A stretch of 64,000 nucleotides of DNA from JASSUD01 sp031963225. Its GTDB lineage: Bacteria; Pseudomonadota; Gammaproteobacteria; Burkholderiales; Burkholderiaceae. This document shows positions 27,601-35,946 of the stretch, piece by piece. The notes under the pieces are model-generated. The model was given only the letters and a program-made list of their open reading frames with translations. It was not told the DNA's origin and did not search any database. How positions within the stretch are numbered: position 1 is the stretch's first letter; every line of letters begins with the position of its first letter. Position numbers and translations under genes: made by a program. The stretch lies in NCBI GenBank assembly GCA_031963225.1, contig JASSUD010000001.1:1-64000 (forward strand), read 5' to 3'.

Positions 27601-30553
27601 CGCCCAAGAAGAAGCCGCCAAAATCCTACTAGCCGAAAAATCCGACGACTTCACCCAACACGGCCTCGAATACAGCCAAGACTGCGCCACAGCATTAACC
27701 AAAGACGAATTAACCGTAGCACAACGCAGTCCAGAATTTGAGGGCGCCTACCCCGACACCTACCGAGCCTTCTTCGGAAATGACGAAAAAGCAAGACTCC
27801 TACTACTAAACGCCCCCCTGCAACAAGGCGCAGACAAACGCTACCAATTCACCCATAAATCTATCCAAGAATACCTAGTAGCCCGAGCCATAGTAGAACA
27901 AAGCCGAACCAAAGGCTGGAACAAAACCATGCACCGCTCTACTACTGCTGTGGTAGAGCCTAAAGTAGACATGTACATGAACCAGCTCAATTTAATAGAG
28001 AATCCAGTCATTTTGGATTTTCTAGTAGAGCCGCTCAAGCAAGACCCTTACTTCAAAAAGCAGGTGTGGAACTGGATACTGGCATCTAGGGTTGAGACCG
28101 AGCAGCAGACAGAAGAGCTAACCGAAGAATTTGCGCTTAGTGCACGTCAGACGCGCATTAAAAAATCACCATTCAGACAAGGTGCTGCTAACGCAGCTAC
28201 TTTATTGGCAAGAGCAAGAGAATCTTTTAGTGGTAAAGATCTAAGTGGAGTTCAAATTCCTGGAGCAGATTTAAATAATGGGGTATTTGATAATACTAAT
28301 TTCACACGCGCCAATTTAGAGAATGTGATTTTTGTAAATGCATGGCTGCGCCGTGCAACGTTTGATAAGGCGCAAATGCGAGGGGTGCAGTTTGGTCAGG
28401 CTGTTTCTATGTTTGATACGCCAGAAGAAGAGATAAGCCAACTAACACCTTATTTCTCCCACAATGAGCTTTATTATTTATTTGCAGAAAATAATCGTAT
28501 ACAGTGCTTTGACAGAGTTCAAAATTACAAAGAAAACGAGTCAATTCTGGATGACTTTGCAGAAGTCAGCGCTAATACACCACCTATTGCTATGTCTCTC
28601 AATAGTGAAAAAATTCTCTTTGTAGGGAAAAATGGGTCTCTTGAGCACTGGTCATTAGTAGAAAAAGAGCGTGCCACTTCTTTTTATCATACAGACTATA
28701 TTAACCATATAGCGCTTTGTGAAACCGGCAAATTTGCTGCGTCTGCAGGCGAGATAGCGCTGAATAAAAAAAGCAAACCTGCTATCACAATAGAAAATAA
28801 ATACTTTGTTAAAGTTTGGTCAGAAGAAAAAGCAGACAAGTCTATTTTGGCATTTGAAAGTAGTAACTGTATTACTAGCTTAGCGCTTTGTGCAAAGCTT
28901 TCGATTGTCGCTTTTAGCACAAAAAACGAAACCACCATCCAAGTTCGCTCTTGGGATTCAAATATAGTCTATGAACTCAATAACGAAGCTCAAGTGCGCA
29001 GCCTTCTAATTTCAAAAAATGGTAAATGGATTATCGCTGGAAATGAAAATGGCACGATACATGTTTGGTCTGTGCTAACTAGAAAGCGAGAGCATATATT
29101 ATCAGGACATATCAAATCAGTTTTAACTCTCGCCATCTTAGAACAAGATGAGATTCTTGCCTCTGGAGGAGAAGACCAGACAGTTAATTTATGGTACTTG
29201 CCTGCAGGTCAATATATATATACATTTACAGGACACACCTATCCATTAGAGCGCGTTTCCTTTTCAGAAAATGGACGAAATCTATATTCTATTAGTAAAA
29301 AAAGAGTCTATGATAGAGAGAGTGTTAGTGAGTGGCAAAGCGAAAATAATCAGCTTAAAGAGCAGCCTTATACAGTTAAAAATTGGCGGCTTAATGATAT
29401 AGATATAAATTTTTCTTCATCTAAAATGTTACAGCATATGCGATTTGGAATGCTGTCGCCGGATGGGAAATGGATTGCTAGCGCAGATTCAAATAATAAT
29501 ATTTGGCTAAATAAAACAGACCTATCTTCTTCTCAAAAAATAGGAACTATAAAAGCACGCAGTGCCCCTATAGAATTTTCATCAGATGCAAAATGGTGTG
29601 TGTGGCATGATGAATCATATGATATTGTTTGTTACTCACTAGAGCGTGCGCGTGTTGAGCATAAATTTAATATTGGACGTCGCTGCAAAATACAGTTTTA
29701 CCAAGATAATAAAAAAATTAGAGTATTAGAGTGTAAAAAAGATAGCTATGATCTATATTCATTTTCCTTAGAGGAAAGGCAAAAATCTCATCTTATTTTT
29801 GAACAGACAATCCCTGAGAGTGAAATTGGGTATGTGGAAGCATTTTCGTCGAATGCAGAATATCTTTTTTCTACTGAGACTGGTAATGATATTAGACAAT
29901 GGTCAATTAAAGATCGTGAAATGAAAGTTTTATATTCTCGTCCGCGCTACAAAAATAGCGATGCATCTAAGATAAAAGTAAAAATTCCTGAAATAGAGCA
30001 TGGAATTTTTGTTATAAATATAACTCCTTCTCAAAATGCAAAATGGTTAGCGTTTACAAACGATATATATGATAGTGAAGAGCCTTCTGGAGCAATTGTA
30101 AAAGTATGGCTATATTCTTTAGAGAGTAAAAATAAAGGAGTGGAAAATTTAAAATATTGTTTTGCTACGGATGTCCCACAAAATATTCAATTTACATTCT
30201 CACCTGACGAAAAATGGCTTGCGGTTAGTGAACAGAGTCGATTGGTACTGCATCCAATTGCCTCCAAAGGGCAGCGAAAAATTATTGAGCATGGTCTAAC
30301 AGAAGAAATTGAACAGATTATTTGGCAGGCAGACAAAATTCTAACTTTTGGAAAATATGGTAATGCACGTCTCTGGCAAATAGTATATAGCAACGATTCA
30401 CCTGAAATAAATGACATTCGCCTAATATGGTCCTTGCCACATTCTACATGGACACTAGAGCAAGCATCGATTTCTAAAACGGTTGGATTAGGTGCCCTTA
30501 ACACTAAGCTTTTTGAAGAATTTGGTGTTCAGGATAAGATTATAGAATTGTAA
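24683..30553 (+). CDS. NACHT NTPase with pentapeptide and beta-propeller C-terminus (1956 aa)
   Basis: The ATG at 24683 follows AAGGA. Approximate layout: helical TPR-like segments at residues 30-75 and 170-210 separated by a Ser/Pro-rich linker; alpha-helical region 230-740; NACHT domain with Walker A GAAGTGKST near 749, Walker B CIFIFDGYDE near 820 and FIITSRPEYLG near 852; the winged-helix motif FTHKSIQEYLVA near 1055; pentapeptide repeats (GKDLSGVQIPGADL, FTRANLENVIF) near 1186-1240; then WD40-like blades to the end (GGEDQTVNLWYLPAGQ). NACHT proteins are signal-sensing oligomerising ATPases, used as NLR immune receptors in eukaryotes and as anti-phage sensors in bacteria. The C-terminal propeller resembles the membrane propeller proteins at 36541, 41436 and 47515. 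Phage defence or host manipulation are both possible. No effector domain such as a nuclease is recognisable. Confidence 0.9.
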   Translation: MLTGTFAAKTKSQGVSRQQDTSHYPATVKVETLLQYADAMRANNIVLATQYAKDALDCARSLPQSSQAALEAIYTRYSDLFQRLNLPQPTASASSSSSGTPAVSRPKRDPARAKVSAAPTDHIASTSHSAKPSDLKKQPPPFSALPEKYATLPPPYLAKMPTVASAALSKGQRYLGKGDAYVLHGEFDKARSAYMQAAIYADTKAQAHQKLRTLPTQAEPLTDISVTSRLLGDWFKNTRAQVINHFKQYEQERGVPHCFDLDTSIFKAQTASYSEAHSLSDIKNMQQVAQCYNALLLPAHPEKLRLQSEVYAIARHAIQAFSTSTLHDASEVAEIIHIGALADPGLYFALANSMANALDPVKNPIMNNWVAQGLAVAIRNYPFEIYRNASGLENLRRLIDIIPPLYARLHHTHIEKNATQLQIALAPLTELFDLLVLAGVSGIDKMLHTNLDKLLDTLIEYADRSSAYDALGHQARYTQQALAHIGNNETLKEAVAGGTFQLGVAISTLVSGIIKLDPSNLPKIYQNIKALIPGTLADPWYMAARYAEALVKTQEWTLFELFVRKNEYATHPHFLRKICLLLEEIALTHPKASDGAQRLLTEIQDTKYWGNNKTVQNSATQALMRVQKHLIHSLQSQQEARVPTAMLAVWDAFWKTPSTNLFLTQAKSAQQQLQNLQQKAPSTQSALNATQLKNIHAQHLQSAGDIQEAQALYVPLQGYTQGQTAQAQDLQVLVETFFKSNKKVLLLLGAAGTGKSTFNRYLAQKKLEAHTELQDPNQPLVIFIELRNSKDPHRDAIKSFLKGQGFTSKQIQQLRTQQRCIFIFDGYDEIKERNRNFYALNDLASWPNAQFIITSRPEYLGIGYQQYFHPAGSPELLQECTIAPLSKASQASYIEKYIAHHASAWKLDQYQEALAQLDALEKELDRPVVLRMILQVLPQLNASSKLTLGQVYEAYLTQWWERAHARLAQVGLTAQEEAAKILLAEKSDDFTQHGLEYSQDCATALTKDELTVAQRSPEFEGAYPDTYRAFFGNDEKARLLLLNAPLQQGADKRYQFTHKSIQEYLVARAIVEQSRTKGWNKTMHRSTTAVVEPKVDMYMNQLNLIENPVILDFLVEPLKQDPYFKKQVWNWILASRVETEQQTEELTEEFALSARQTRIKKSPFRQGAANAATLLARARESFSGKDLSGVQIPGADLNNGVFDNTNFTRANLENVIFVNAWLRRATFDKAQMRGVQFGQAVSMFDTPEEEISQLTPYFSHNELYYLFAENNRIQCFDRVQNYKENESILDDFAEVSANTPPIAMSLNSEKILFVGKNGSLEHWSLVEKERATSFYHTDYINHIALCETGKFAASAGEIALNKKSKPAITIENKYFVKVWSEEKADKSILAFESSNCITSLALCAKLSIVAFSTKNETTIQVRSWDSNIVYELNNEAQVRSLLISKNGKWIIAGNENGTIHVWSVLTRKREHILSGHIKSVLTLAILEQDEILASGGEDQTVNLWYLPAGQYIYTFTGHTYPLERVSFSENGRNLYSISKKRVYDRESVSEWQSENNQLKEQPYTVKNWRLNDIDINFSSSKMLQHMRFGMLSPDGKWIASADSNNNIWLNKTDLSSSQKIGTIKARSAPIEFSSDAKWCVWHDESYDIVCYSLERARVEHKFNIGRRCKIQFYQDNKKIRVLECKKDSYDLYSFSLEERQKSHLIFEQTIPESEIGYVEAFSSNAEYLFSTETGNDIRQWSIKDREMKVLYSRPRYKNSDASKIKVKIPEIEHGIFVINITPSQNAKWLAFTNDIYDSEEPSGAIVKVWLYSLESKNKGVENLKYCFATDVPQNIQFTFSPDEKWLAVSEQSRLVLHPIASKGQRKIIEHGLTEEIEQIIWQADKILTFGKYGNARLWQIVYSNDSPEINDIRLIWSLPHSTWTLEQASISKTVGLGALNTKLFEEFGVQDKIIEL

Positions 30554-30558
30554 ATATA

Positions 30559-30597
30559 AAAATATCATTTTCATTTCAAAGGCATGATATTTTATTA
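30559..30597 (+). terminator. Intrinsic terminator after the NACHT gene
   Basis: AAAATATCAT (30559-30568) pairs with ATGATATTTT (30584-30593), followed by a T-rich stretch, 6 bases after the stop codon. Confidence 0.6.
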
Positions 30598-30606
30598 TTA
30601 TTTTGA

Positions 30607-30966
30607 TTAGTAATCATTTTTTCCGCTTCGAGTAAAGAAACCTGGTTGCCCCCATTTTTCTTCTGTTTGTATCGGTAGTTGGGTTTCACTTTTTTCAGTG
30701 TGATTTATTTTTCTATTTGAAGAAAAGCTTCTGGAAACACCTTTTTTATTGAATTTTTCGGAAGTAGATTCTTTATTGATATTAATCTTCAATGATTTGG
30801 TTATGGTTGTTATGCCTTCATGAAGTGAGGATTTAAGTTTACTGAAATTGCCAAATATTCCATTATTAGAGTTCAGTTTCTGAAGTCCATTTTTTTTTTG
30901 AGGCTGGAGTGTGGGTAAATTATCGATGCTTTTTTTAGGACCTACTTCCCTATGTGTTTTAAACAT
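30607..30966 (-). CDS. Unknown basic protein (119 aa)
   Basis: I chose the ATG at 30966 (MFKTHREVGPKK) because AGAGGTG lies upstream; the frame extends further to 31035 but has no start site there. The product is Lys/Ser/Asn-rich, has no hydrophobic segment and is probably disordered. No family is recognised. It is convergent with the NACHT gene and divergent from the coiled-coil gene at 31352. AT-rich composition fits the island. Confidence 0.5.
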   Translation of the reverse strand: MFKTHREVGPKKSIDNLPTLQPQKKNGLQKLNSNNGIFGNFSKLKSSLHEGITTITKSLKININKESTSEKFNKKGVSRSFSSNRKINHTEKSETQLPIQTEEKWGQPGFFTRSGKNDY

Positions 30967-31159
30967 GCTGCACCTCTTTTGCCTATAAAAATTATTAAAT
31001 TTTAATTGCCTAACACCGAGGCCTTTACGGATCATTAAACGATAAAAATATATTTGATTTTTTTTAAAAACGAAATCTATAGGAATAAAACGAAGTTACG
31101 GGGCAGTTTGAATTTTCTGAATACAAGTTAGGAGTATCAAGCTTATGATTTTTTAGCTG

Positions 31160-31243
31160 GAGGCTGAGATGGCAGTGGATAAATTTCAGGAACTTAAAAT
31201 TGATCTACCAAAAAGCTTCAAAAATATAGTTGCCGCTTGCTAA
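31160..31243 (+). other. Tiny ORF or gene remnant
   Basis: After GGAGG a frame ATG-GCA-GTG encodes MAVDKFQELKIDLPKSF and a few more residues, then stops exactly where the repeated promoter block (AAAACTAAGGGTA) begins. It looks like the truncated end of a gene cut by the duplication boundary. Confidence 0.3.
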
Positions 31244-31263
31244 AAACTAAGGGTATGAACGGA

Positions 31264-31292
31264 TTGGTCTGTAAGACCTATCTGCGTTATAT
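31264..31292 (+). promoter_or_regulatory. Island promoter, copy 1
   Basis: TTGGTC (31264-31269) and TTATAT (31287-31292) are 17 bases apart and lie 60 bp upstream of the gene at 31352. The surrounding block, with a GGTC-TGTAA-GACC mini-hairpin over the spacer, is repeated at 45448; related boxes with identical spacing occur at 38658, 43183 and 44873. Confidence 0.65.
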
Positions 31293-31351
31293 ATGCGCGT
31301 TATTACTCATAAGATGCTTGCAAAAAAGATGCATAAAAAGAGAGAGGCGCT

Positions 31352-33253
31352 ATGGTCAACCCCTTAGCCACTGAAACGTCATACAGTCCAGCAGCACCTC
31401 AGGCTACTACCGGAAACATAAAAAAGGGCGATTCCTTCAAAGCCCGTTTCGCGCAAGGTCCTTTTGGCCCTTTTATTCCTGCTGCTATCGAAGAGCAGGA
31501 AAAAGTTCCTCAAAAAGCAGTTCGCGATCCTTTCATCAGGCATCTGACAACCGAGTATTTTGGAGCCGAGTACCACAGCAGTCTTGCGCATATACATGAC
31601 AAGGCAGTGGCAGAAGCTTTTAGCCCTCCTCGTAAATCCTTTCTTAGACGCGTAGTGACGGCCCCTTTTGCCGCTTCTACATGGCGCATGAAAATGCTCC
31701 CGCCTCTCTCTCCTGAGATATTTATCCGGGGAGTAAAGACACTGCCTTCTAGGAAAGAAGAAAAAGCAGAGCCAGCAACAAGCAATAGCCAGGATATGGT
31801 GCCGGCCTCACTGGCCGATAAAGTGCAGCTCTTAGAAAACGTTTCGGACAAACTAGATGCGCTGTTCAGAGAAAATATCCTGAATACCCGTAAGCTCTCT
31901 GTAGAAGACCGGAAAAAAGATCTAGATTTAATCAAAGATTATCAGCAAAAGATTAGAGCGACTTATACAGCACCTGAGTCTATCGTGAAAAAGCAGGCCG
32001 CTTCTGCACCGCCTTTGATGCTAAAAGAGAGTGCATCTCCTACTCAAAATTCGGTGGTGCAGACTGCTACTGAAGAAACTAGCTCTTCCCATTCTCGTCG
32101 CACTACGGTGTATGAAATTGTAGATGGGGAAGAGGAAGATTTTGAATGTATAGACACGCTTTATACACCGGGGGCTAATCCTTACGCTACTACCGTACAA
32201 GAGATTCTAGATGAAGAAACAGTAGAGTCTCTGGATATGACGTATGCATTTTTTAATGCATCAGAAGGTGGGGAGGTTTCATATTTGAATGCCTCAGAAG
32301 ACCCCTCTGAACAGACATTTTCCGAAGCATGGGCCGTCTTTAAGGCCACTGCCAAGAGCATTACTGAACATAATCGCCCCGAAGATGGGATAGTACAAAA
32401 AATCTGCTTGACCCTTCTTAGTAGCTTAAATAGAGTAGTAAGCTCTTTATGCATTCCAGGCCTGTCGCTTGTTACGGACATGACTAAATATGTATTTGAA
32501 CTTCACGCATTGTCTAAGATTCGAGAATGGGAAAACAGGAATGCAATTAGAAAAGCATTGATAGAGATTTCGAAACCCATAATAACTTCCTCAGAGGGAG
32601 AGGCATTAGATATGAACGCAGTCAGTAATATTAATAGTTTTACCACAGAAACAGCCATTAATTTAGCCAATGCTACGGGCGCTGCTATGCAAGTGCATAC
32701 AGAGGATGTAGCTTCAAAAATTGCTCAGCATACGGAAAAATTACAAAAAGATTTAGATGCTGGTACAGTAAAACTACAGAAAGATTTGAATGCTGGTACA
32801 GCGAGACTACAAAAAGATTTTAATAACGGTGCCGCCATTCTCATTGATGGTAATGCCGCCATCATTGGAAAATTGGAAGCCATAGAAGCAAATCAGCGAA
32901 GACAGGAAGAACATCAGCGAAAATTAGCACAAGATGTTGCTCCTCTTTTAAGAGTGCGTAAAACTTCAACTAATTCACTTGGCTCAAACGCTGACTCCGC
33001 TATTGGTCTTAATGATGGATCTCCATCTGGCTCTCGTTCTGTTAGCCCAGTAATAACTGATTCTCATAGTCCAGATTTTATCCATAAAGCTGAAGTGCAA
33101 GAGATCGTCGATAAGGCCTTGAAAGCCCAGGAAGAAAAACATGCTAAAGAGATTGCTGGGTTAGAAGCTAAAGTGGATCGAACCAATCAACTATTGGAAC
33201 AGTTTCTCCTTGGGCTACAAGCAAAAAATCAAGCAGCTGCACAGGGTAATTAA
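31352..33253 (+). CDS. Unknown coiled-coil protein (633 aa)
   Basis: The ATG at 31352 has GAGG 6-9 bases upstream. The N-terminal third is basic and Pro-rich without known motifs (KKGDSFKARFAQGPFGPFIP). The middle contains an acidic stretch, then one hydrophobic segment (VVSSLCIPGLSLVTDMTKYV). From about residue 430 comes a long coiled coil with short repeats (TEKLQKDLDAGTVKLQKDLN, then LNAGTARLQKDFN). A Ser-rich linker (SIGLNDGSPSGSRSVSP) and a final coiled coil end the protein. The repeat phrase LQKDLDAGT recalls IKQDLRTGAT in the gene at 49350, so the two may be distant paralogues. Function unknown; its truncated start reappears at 45532. Confidence 0.7.
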   Translation: MVNPLATETSYSPAAPQATTGNIKKGDSFKARFAQGPFGPFIPAAIEEQEKVPQKAVRDPFIRHLTTEYFGAEYHSSLAHIHDKAVAEAFSPPRKSFLRRVVTAPFAASTWRMKMLPPLSPEIFIRGVKTLPSRKEEKAEPATSNSQDMVPASLADKVQLLENVSDKLDALFRENILNTRKLSVEDRKKDLDLIKDYQQKIRATYTAPESIVKKQAASAPPLMLKESASPTQNSVVQTATEETSSSHSRRTTVYEIVDGEEEDFECIDTLYTPGANPYATTVQEILDEETVESLDMTYAFFNASEGGEVSYLNASEDPSEQTFSEAWAVFKATAKSITEHNRPEDGIVQKICLTLLSSLNRVVSSLCIPGLSLVTDMTKYVFELHALSKIREWENRNAIRKALIEISKPIITSSEGEALDMNAVSNINSFTTETAINLANATGAAMQVHTEDVASKIAQHTEKLQKDLDAGTVKLQKDLNAGTARLQKDFNNGAAILIDGNAAIIGKLEAIEANQRRQEEHQRKLAQDVAPLLRVRKTSTNSLGSNADSAIGLNDGSPSGSRSVSPVITDSHSPDFIHKAEVQEIVDKALKAQEEKHAKEIAGLEAKVDRTNQLLEQFLLGLQAKNQAAAQGN

Positions 33254-33330
33254 AAATTTTTTTTTTAGAAAAACATATAGAGAATTTTATATATTTTGCA
33301 GAAAATTGCAGCGCAATAAAATATACTTAT

Positions 33331-33368
33331 AAAATGGCTCTTTGAAATAAAAAGGGCCATATTTTTAA
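33331..33368 (+). terminator. Intrinsic terminator after the coiled-coil gene
   Basis: ATGGCTCTTT (33334-33343) pairs with AAAGGGCCAT (33351-33360) with one G-T wobble, followed by ATTTTTA. Confidence 0.75.
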
Positions 33369-33419
33369 TATGACCCCATCCATTTTTTGCTGCTGGCTAG
33401 TAGCTACAGGAAAATAAAT

Positions 33420-33767
33420 ATGAATTCTGCGGGTTCTATACAACCACAGCGCACTGTTTGTAATGCTTCACTTATCGGCCAAGTTAACGAAGTTGGAAAC
33501 ATTGAAAAAGAGGAGGGCGGTGCAGTAAAGACTAATCTTCCGCTTGAAACGAGAAAGATTGCTCAGGAAGAACCGATATATTGGCGGATGGATACTGGTA
33601 AGGTGCTCACGGATTTAAACATTCGGCTGACGGTATTATTGTTCTGCACTATACCTTTTGCTTTTTTTGCTTCGACTGTCTTCCTATTTTGTGCACCAAT
33701 TCTTGCCGCATTAATTTGCATTATAAAAACATGGTGTGACCTGATTAAAAGTCATCATGGATACTAA
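33420..33767 (+). CDS. Small 2-TM protein, family A copy 1
   Basis: I chose the ATG at 33420, which has AGGA 8 bases upstream, giving 115 residues. The N-terminal half is hydrophilic and ends in the phrase RKIAQEEPIYWRM; the C-terminal half is hydrophobic and forms a helical hairpin (LTVLLFCTIPFAFFASTVF and LFCAPILAALICII). Paralogues are an intact gene at 44963 (RERIAQEEPYLQRG) and a decayed copy at 38871. The next gene, at 33878, is of the 4-TM family B; the same order recurs at 44963/45671. Function unknown. Confidence 0.7.
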   Translation: MNSAGSIQPQRTVCNASLIGQVNEVGNIEKEEGGAVKTNLPLETRKIAQEEPIYWRMDTGKVLTDLNIRLTVLLFCTIPFAFFASTVFLFCAPILAALICIIKTWCDLIKSHHGY

Positions 33768-33877
33768 TATGGTTGAGCACACAAAGTTTATGGCAAGGGA
33801 AGTGCCTCAGGAAGCTCAACTGAATTGGATGCATTTTTATAAAAGAGAAAAAACTATTTAGATCAGGAAATAGAGAG

Positions 33878-34699
33878 ATGTGCCCTATCGCAATATCTTC
33901 AGCTAACCCTCTGTATCAGAGTCGGTTAAATTATCCTACTATCGAAGATGATAGGGCAGCTCCTCTGCTACGCACAGCAGAGATTGGCGGATTGCTTGAA
34001 ATGGAACCGTTATTGGTCATTCATGCACCTATTGAACAAGTGCATGCGCGCACATTTTCTTTTTCTACGACAACAAATCGGTTACAACCCTATATTGAAA
34101 GTCAGGCAAACTGGGATCCAAAAGGTTATCTGGTATGCTGGTTCTCAGCTGTTTCTTTGGGAATGTCTATACTAATTTTCAGTTTACACTGTATCGAAAA
34201 GTATCATGAAAATCATCAAGAGATACTGACTGCTCAGATTATCAATATTCTTCTTACCTCGTTCAAGTACCTTCATTTTTTATTTTCCTGCCCTGCCTCT
34301 TGTATTAAATGGTCCCAAAAAGCAGCCAGATGGTTGTCGCCAAATCGCGCTTCAGAGCAGCGCATGGTACTAGCAAGCGCTTCACGCATTGTGCAAAAAC
34401 CAACGAATTGCTTTTGGCCTACTATTCAATGGTGGGCACGGCTAGATAATAATGATTATTATTTACATGATGTATTAAGAGTGAGCTCCTTTATAACAGC
34501 TACGCTGAGCTTTTTTTTACACCTTATTGAAAAAAAACATGATAACCATACGCCAATGCTATGGCTCGAGGGAGCGAACATCTGTCTTAACGTTTTTCTC
34601 ATCTTGCATGATGTAGCAAGAATAGCTGTACAAGAATGGGGGCAACCGAGTCTATTGCCGCAGAATGCTATACGGATGACAAACTATCAAACTATCTAG
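33878..34699 (+). CDS. 4-TM protein, family B copy 1
   Basis: A 273-residue protein with a hydrophilic N-terminus and two pairs of membrane helices (WFSAVSLGMSILIFSLHCIE; IINILLTSFKYLHFLFSCPA; VSSFITATLSFFLHLIEKK; GANICLNVFLILHDVAR). Each pair contains the phrase H-x-I-E-K-x-x-x-N-H, so the two halves look like an internal duplication. The paralogue at 45671 shares the whole layout and the ending IRMxNYQT. No known family. It lies 110 bp after family A copy 1 and is probably transcribed with it. Confidence 0.72.
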   Translation: MCPIAISSANPLYQSRLNYPTIEDDRAAPLLRTAEIGGLLEMEPLLVIHAPIEQVHARTFSFSTTTNRLQPYIESQANWDPKGYLVCWFSAVSLGMSILIFSLHCIEKYHENHQEILTAQIINILLTSFKYLHFLFSCPASCIKWSQKAARWLSPNRASEQRMVLASASRIVQKPTNCFWPTIQWWARLDNNDYYLHDVLRVSSFITATLSFFLHLIEKKHDNHTPMLWLEGANICLNVFLILHDVARIAVQEWGQPSLLPQNAIRMTNYQTI

Positions 34700-34853
34700 T
34701 GCACGGTTGGTGTGAGGCAGAAATCCAAAGAATTGTTATTAATAAAACATAAATTTTTGTGTATCACGGTCTATTTTAGAAACATGTGCTATGCATGTTT
34801 GGGAGTGTTGCTCACTAACTTTTTATCTTTAAACCTCATATCTTTGCGGCAGG

Positions 34854-35027
34854 GTAGGTTGGTGGTGAGGAACGAACCCCATGCGCGCTAACTTAAGCCA
34901 AAGACCAGAATATATTGTCGCTAAACTGTACAAAAAGTTAAGCGAAAAAAGGGGATTTTTTCCATGAACAGGCTATCTTTTGGCTTAAGTTAGCGCGCAT
35001 GGGAACGAACCCCAACATGCATACCAC
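34854..35027 (+). repeat. REP unit, forward, split by MITE copy 3
   Basis: GTAGGTTGGTGGTGAGGAAC start at 34854; after the insertion it continues AACGAACCCCAACATGCATA. Removing the MITE and one AACGAAC restores a normal REP. Confidence 0.88.
34878..35003 (+). mobile_element. 126-bp MITE, copy 3, with 7-bp target duplication
   Basis: Same element and length as at 13414 and 24163. It is flanked by AACGAAC at 34871-34877 and 35004-35010. Confidence 0.92.
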
Positions 35028-35339
35028 TGACTTTAATATTCCTGTTGCCGTTTTGTAGGCTGCTCTACAAAGGGACCGTGGCGTGTATGTGTTTGGATGT
35101 TCGCCCTGTAATTATTATTTCATTAGTTTGCACCATAGAAATATGGTGCCGTCTACTTATGTCTGGTGATGGTTTCAATGCCTAAAGCGGCCAAATTTGG
35201 CTCAAGATGAAGGCAATCCAACGCCTTATCGTGAATGTAGATAAGCCTTCTCTACCCATACTGCTAAAATCATACAACCCCCTCTGCAATATTTAGCCAA
35301 ACCATGTATTTTTTTACAGAAAAATTTTATGTGAAAAGC

Positions 35340-35807
35340 TTATGCAGTGAGCAGCAAAGGTCTTCTTATAATGGAAGCAGTAGGTTTTTTTTGAGAGTCT
35401 CTTTTATGCTGTTTATATAGCGACTGCATTTTTCTAAATTTGTTTTCTGCTTCTTCAAGTGCTTTGCTTATATTTTTTAGCATAAATGCGGTAGGTGATA
35501 AGAGAATAACGGGTGTTGCAGGAACTAATAGGAGACATACAGATATGTCTGGGGTTAAAGATGCAAAAAATATTGCAGTTATGGCTCCACATATTATAAA
35601 TGTGATAGCGCTGGATGAGACTAATATTATTAATAAATTAAAACATATCTTTTCATATTCATTCAATTTTTGAATTTTATTTATTAATAGCTCTTCCGTG
35701 AGTATTTCATGTTCTGAAAAATAAGGTTCTGATGCTAAAATCGGAAAAGTAGTCTTGCGCCATATATAATCTAATGGAGAAGGCCAATCTGAATTATAAA
35801 TAACCAC
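35340..35807 (-). CDS. Small 2-TM protein, family C copy 1
   Basis: I place the start at the GTG at 35807 because the upstream block AAGGCGAGCTATA and the alignment with paralogues (V-V-I-Y-N-S-D-W-P-S-P against M-F-T-F-T-S-D-W-S-S-P) fix it; the 155 residues then match the length of the copy at 47020. The frame can be extended upstream to a TTG at 35873. Family features: S-D-W-P-S-P-x-D-Y-I-W-R-K-T-T near the start, E-I-L-T-E-E-L-L-x-x-K-I-x-x-L-x-E-Y, two membrane helices, and a basic tail ending RRPLLLTA. It is the last gene of the first propeller module. Function unknown. Confidence 0.7.
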   Translation of the reverse strand: MVIYNSDWPSPLDYIWRKTTFPILASEPYFSEHEILTEELLINKIQKLNEYEKICFNLLIILVSSSAITFIICGAITAIFFASLTPDISVCLLLVPATPVILLSPTAFMLKNISKALEEAENKFRKMQSLYKQHKRDSQKKPTASIIRRPLLLTA

Positions 35808-35946
35808 TATAGCTCGCCTTACAATAAAAATAGAAGGTGTTTCAAATGGATGTGGCGTAATAGAAAACGCCAAAAAATATAATTCTTCTTTATTAGAATG
35901 GGTATGCCTTTCTAGACAAAATTAGAAAATCTGCAGGTTTCATATT

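Larger units (their letters stand above)
34700..35339. other. Intergenic region with a REP and MITE
   Basis: Apart from the split REP at 34854-35027 I see no gene or clear RNA. Bases 35028-35339 are unremarkable; this is the convergent gap between family B copy 1 and family C copy 1. Confidence 0.4.

Noticed and set aside
27556..27741. Arg/Pro-rich plus-strand frame inside the NACHT gene
   Set aside because: It is a shifted-frame shadow of the C-rich NACHT coding sequence.
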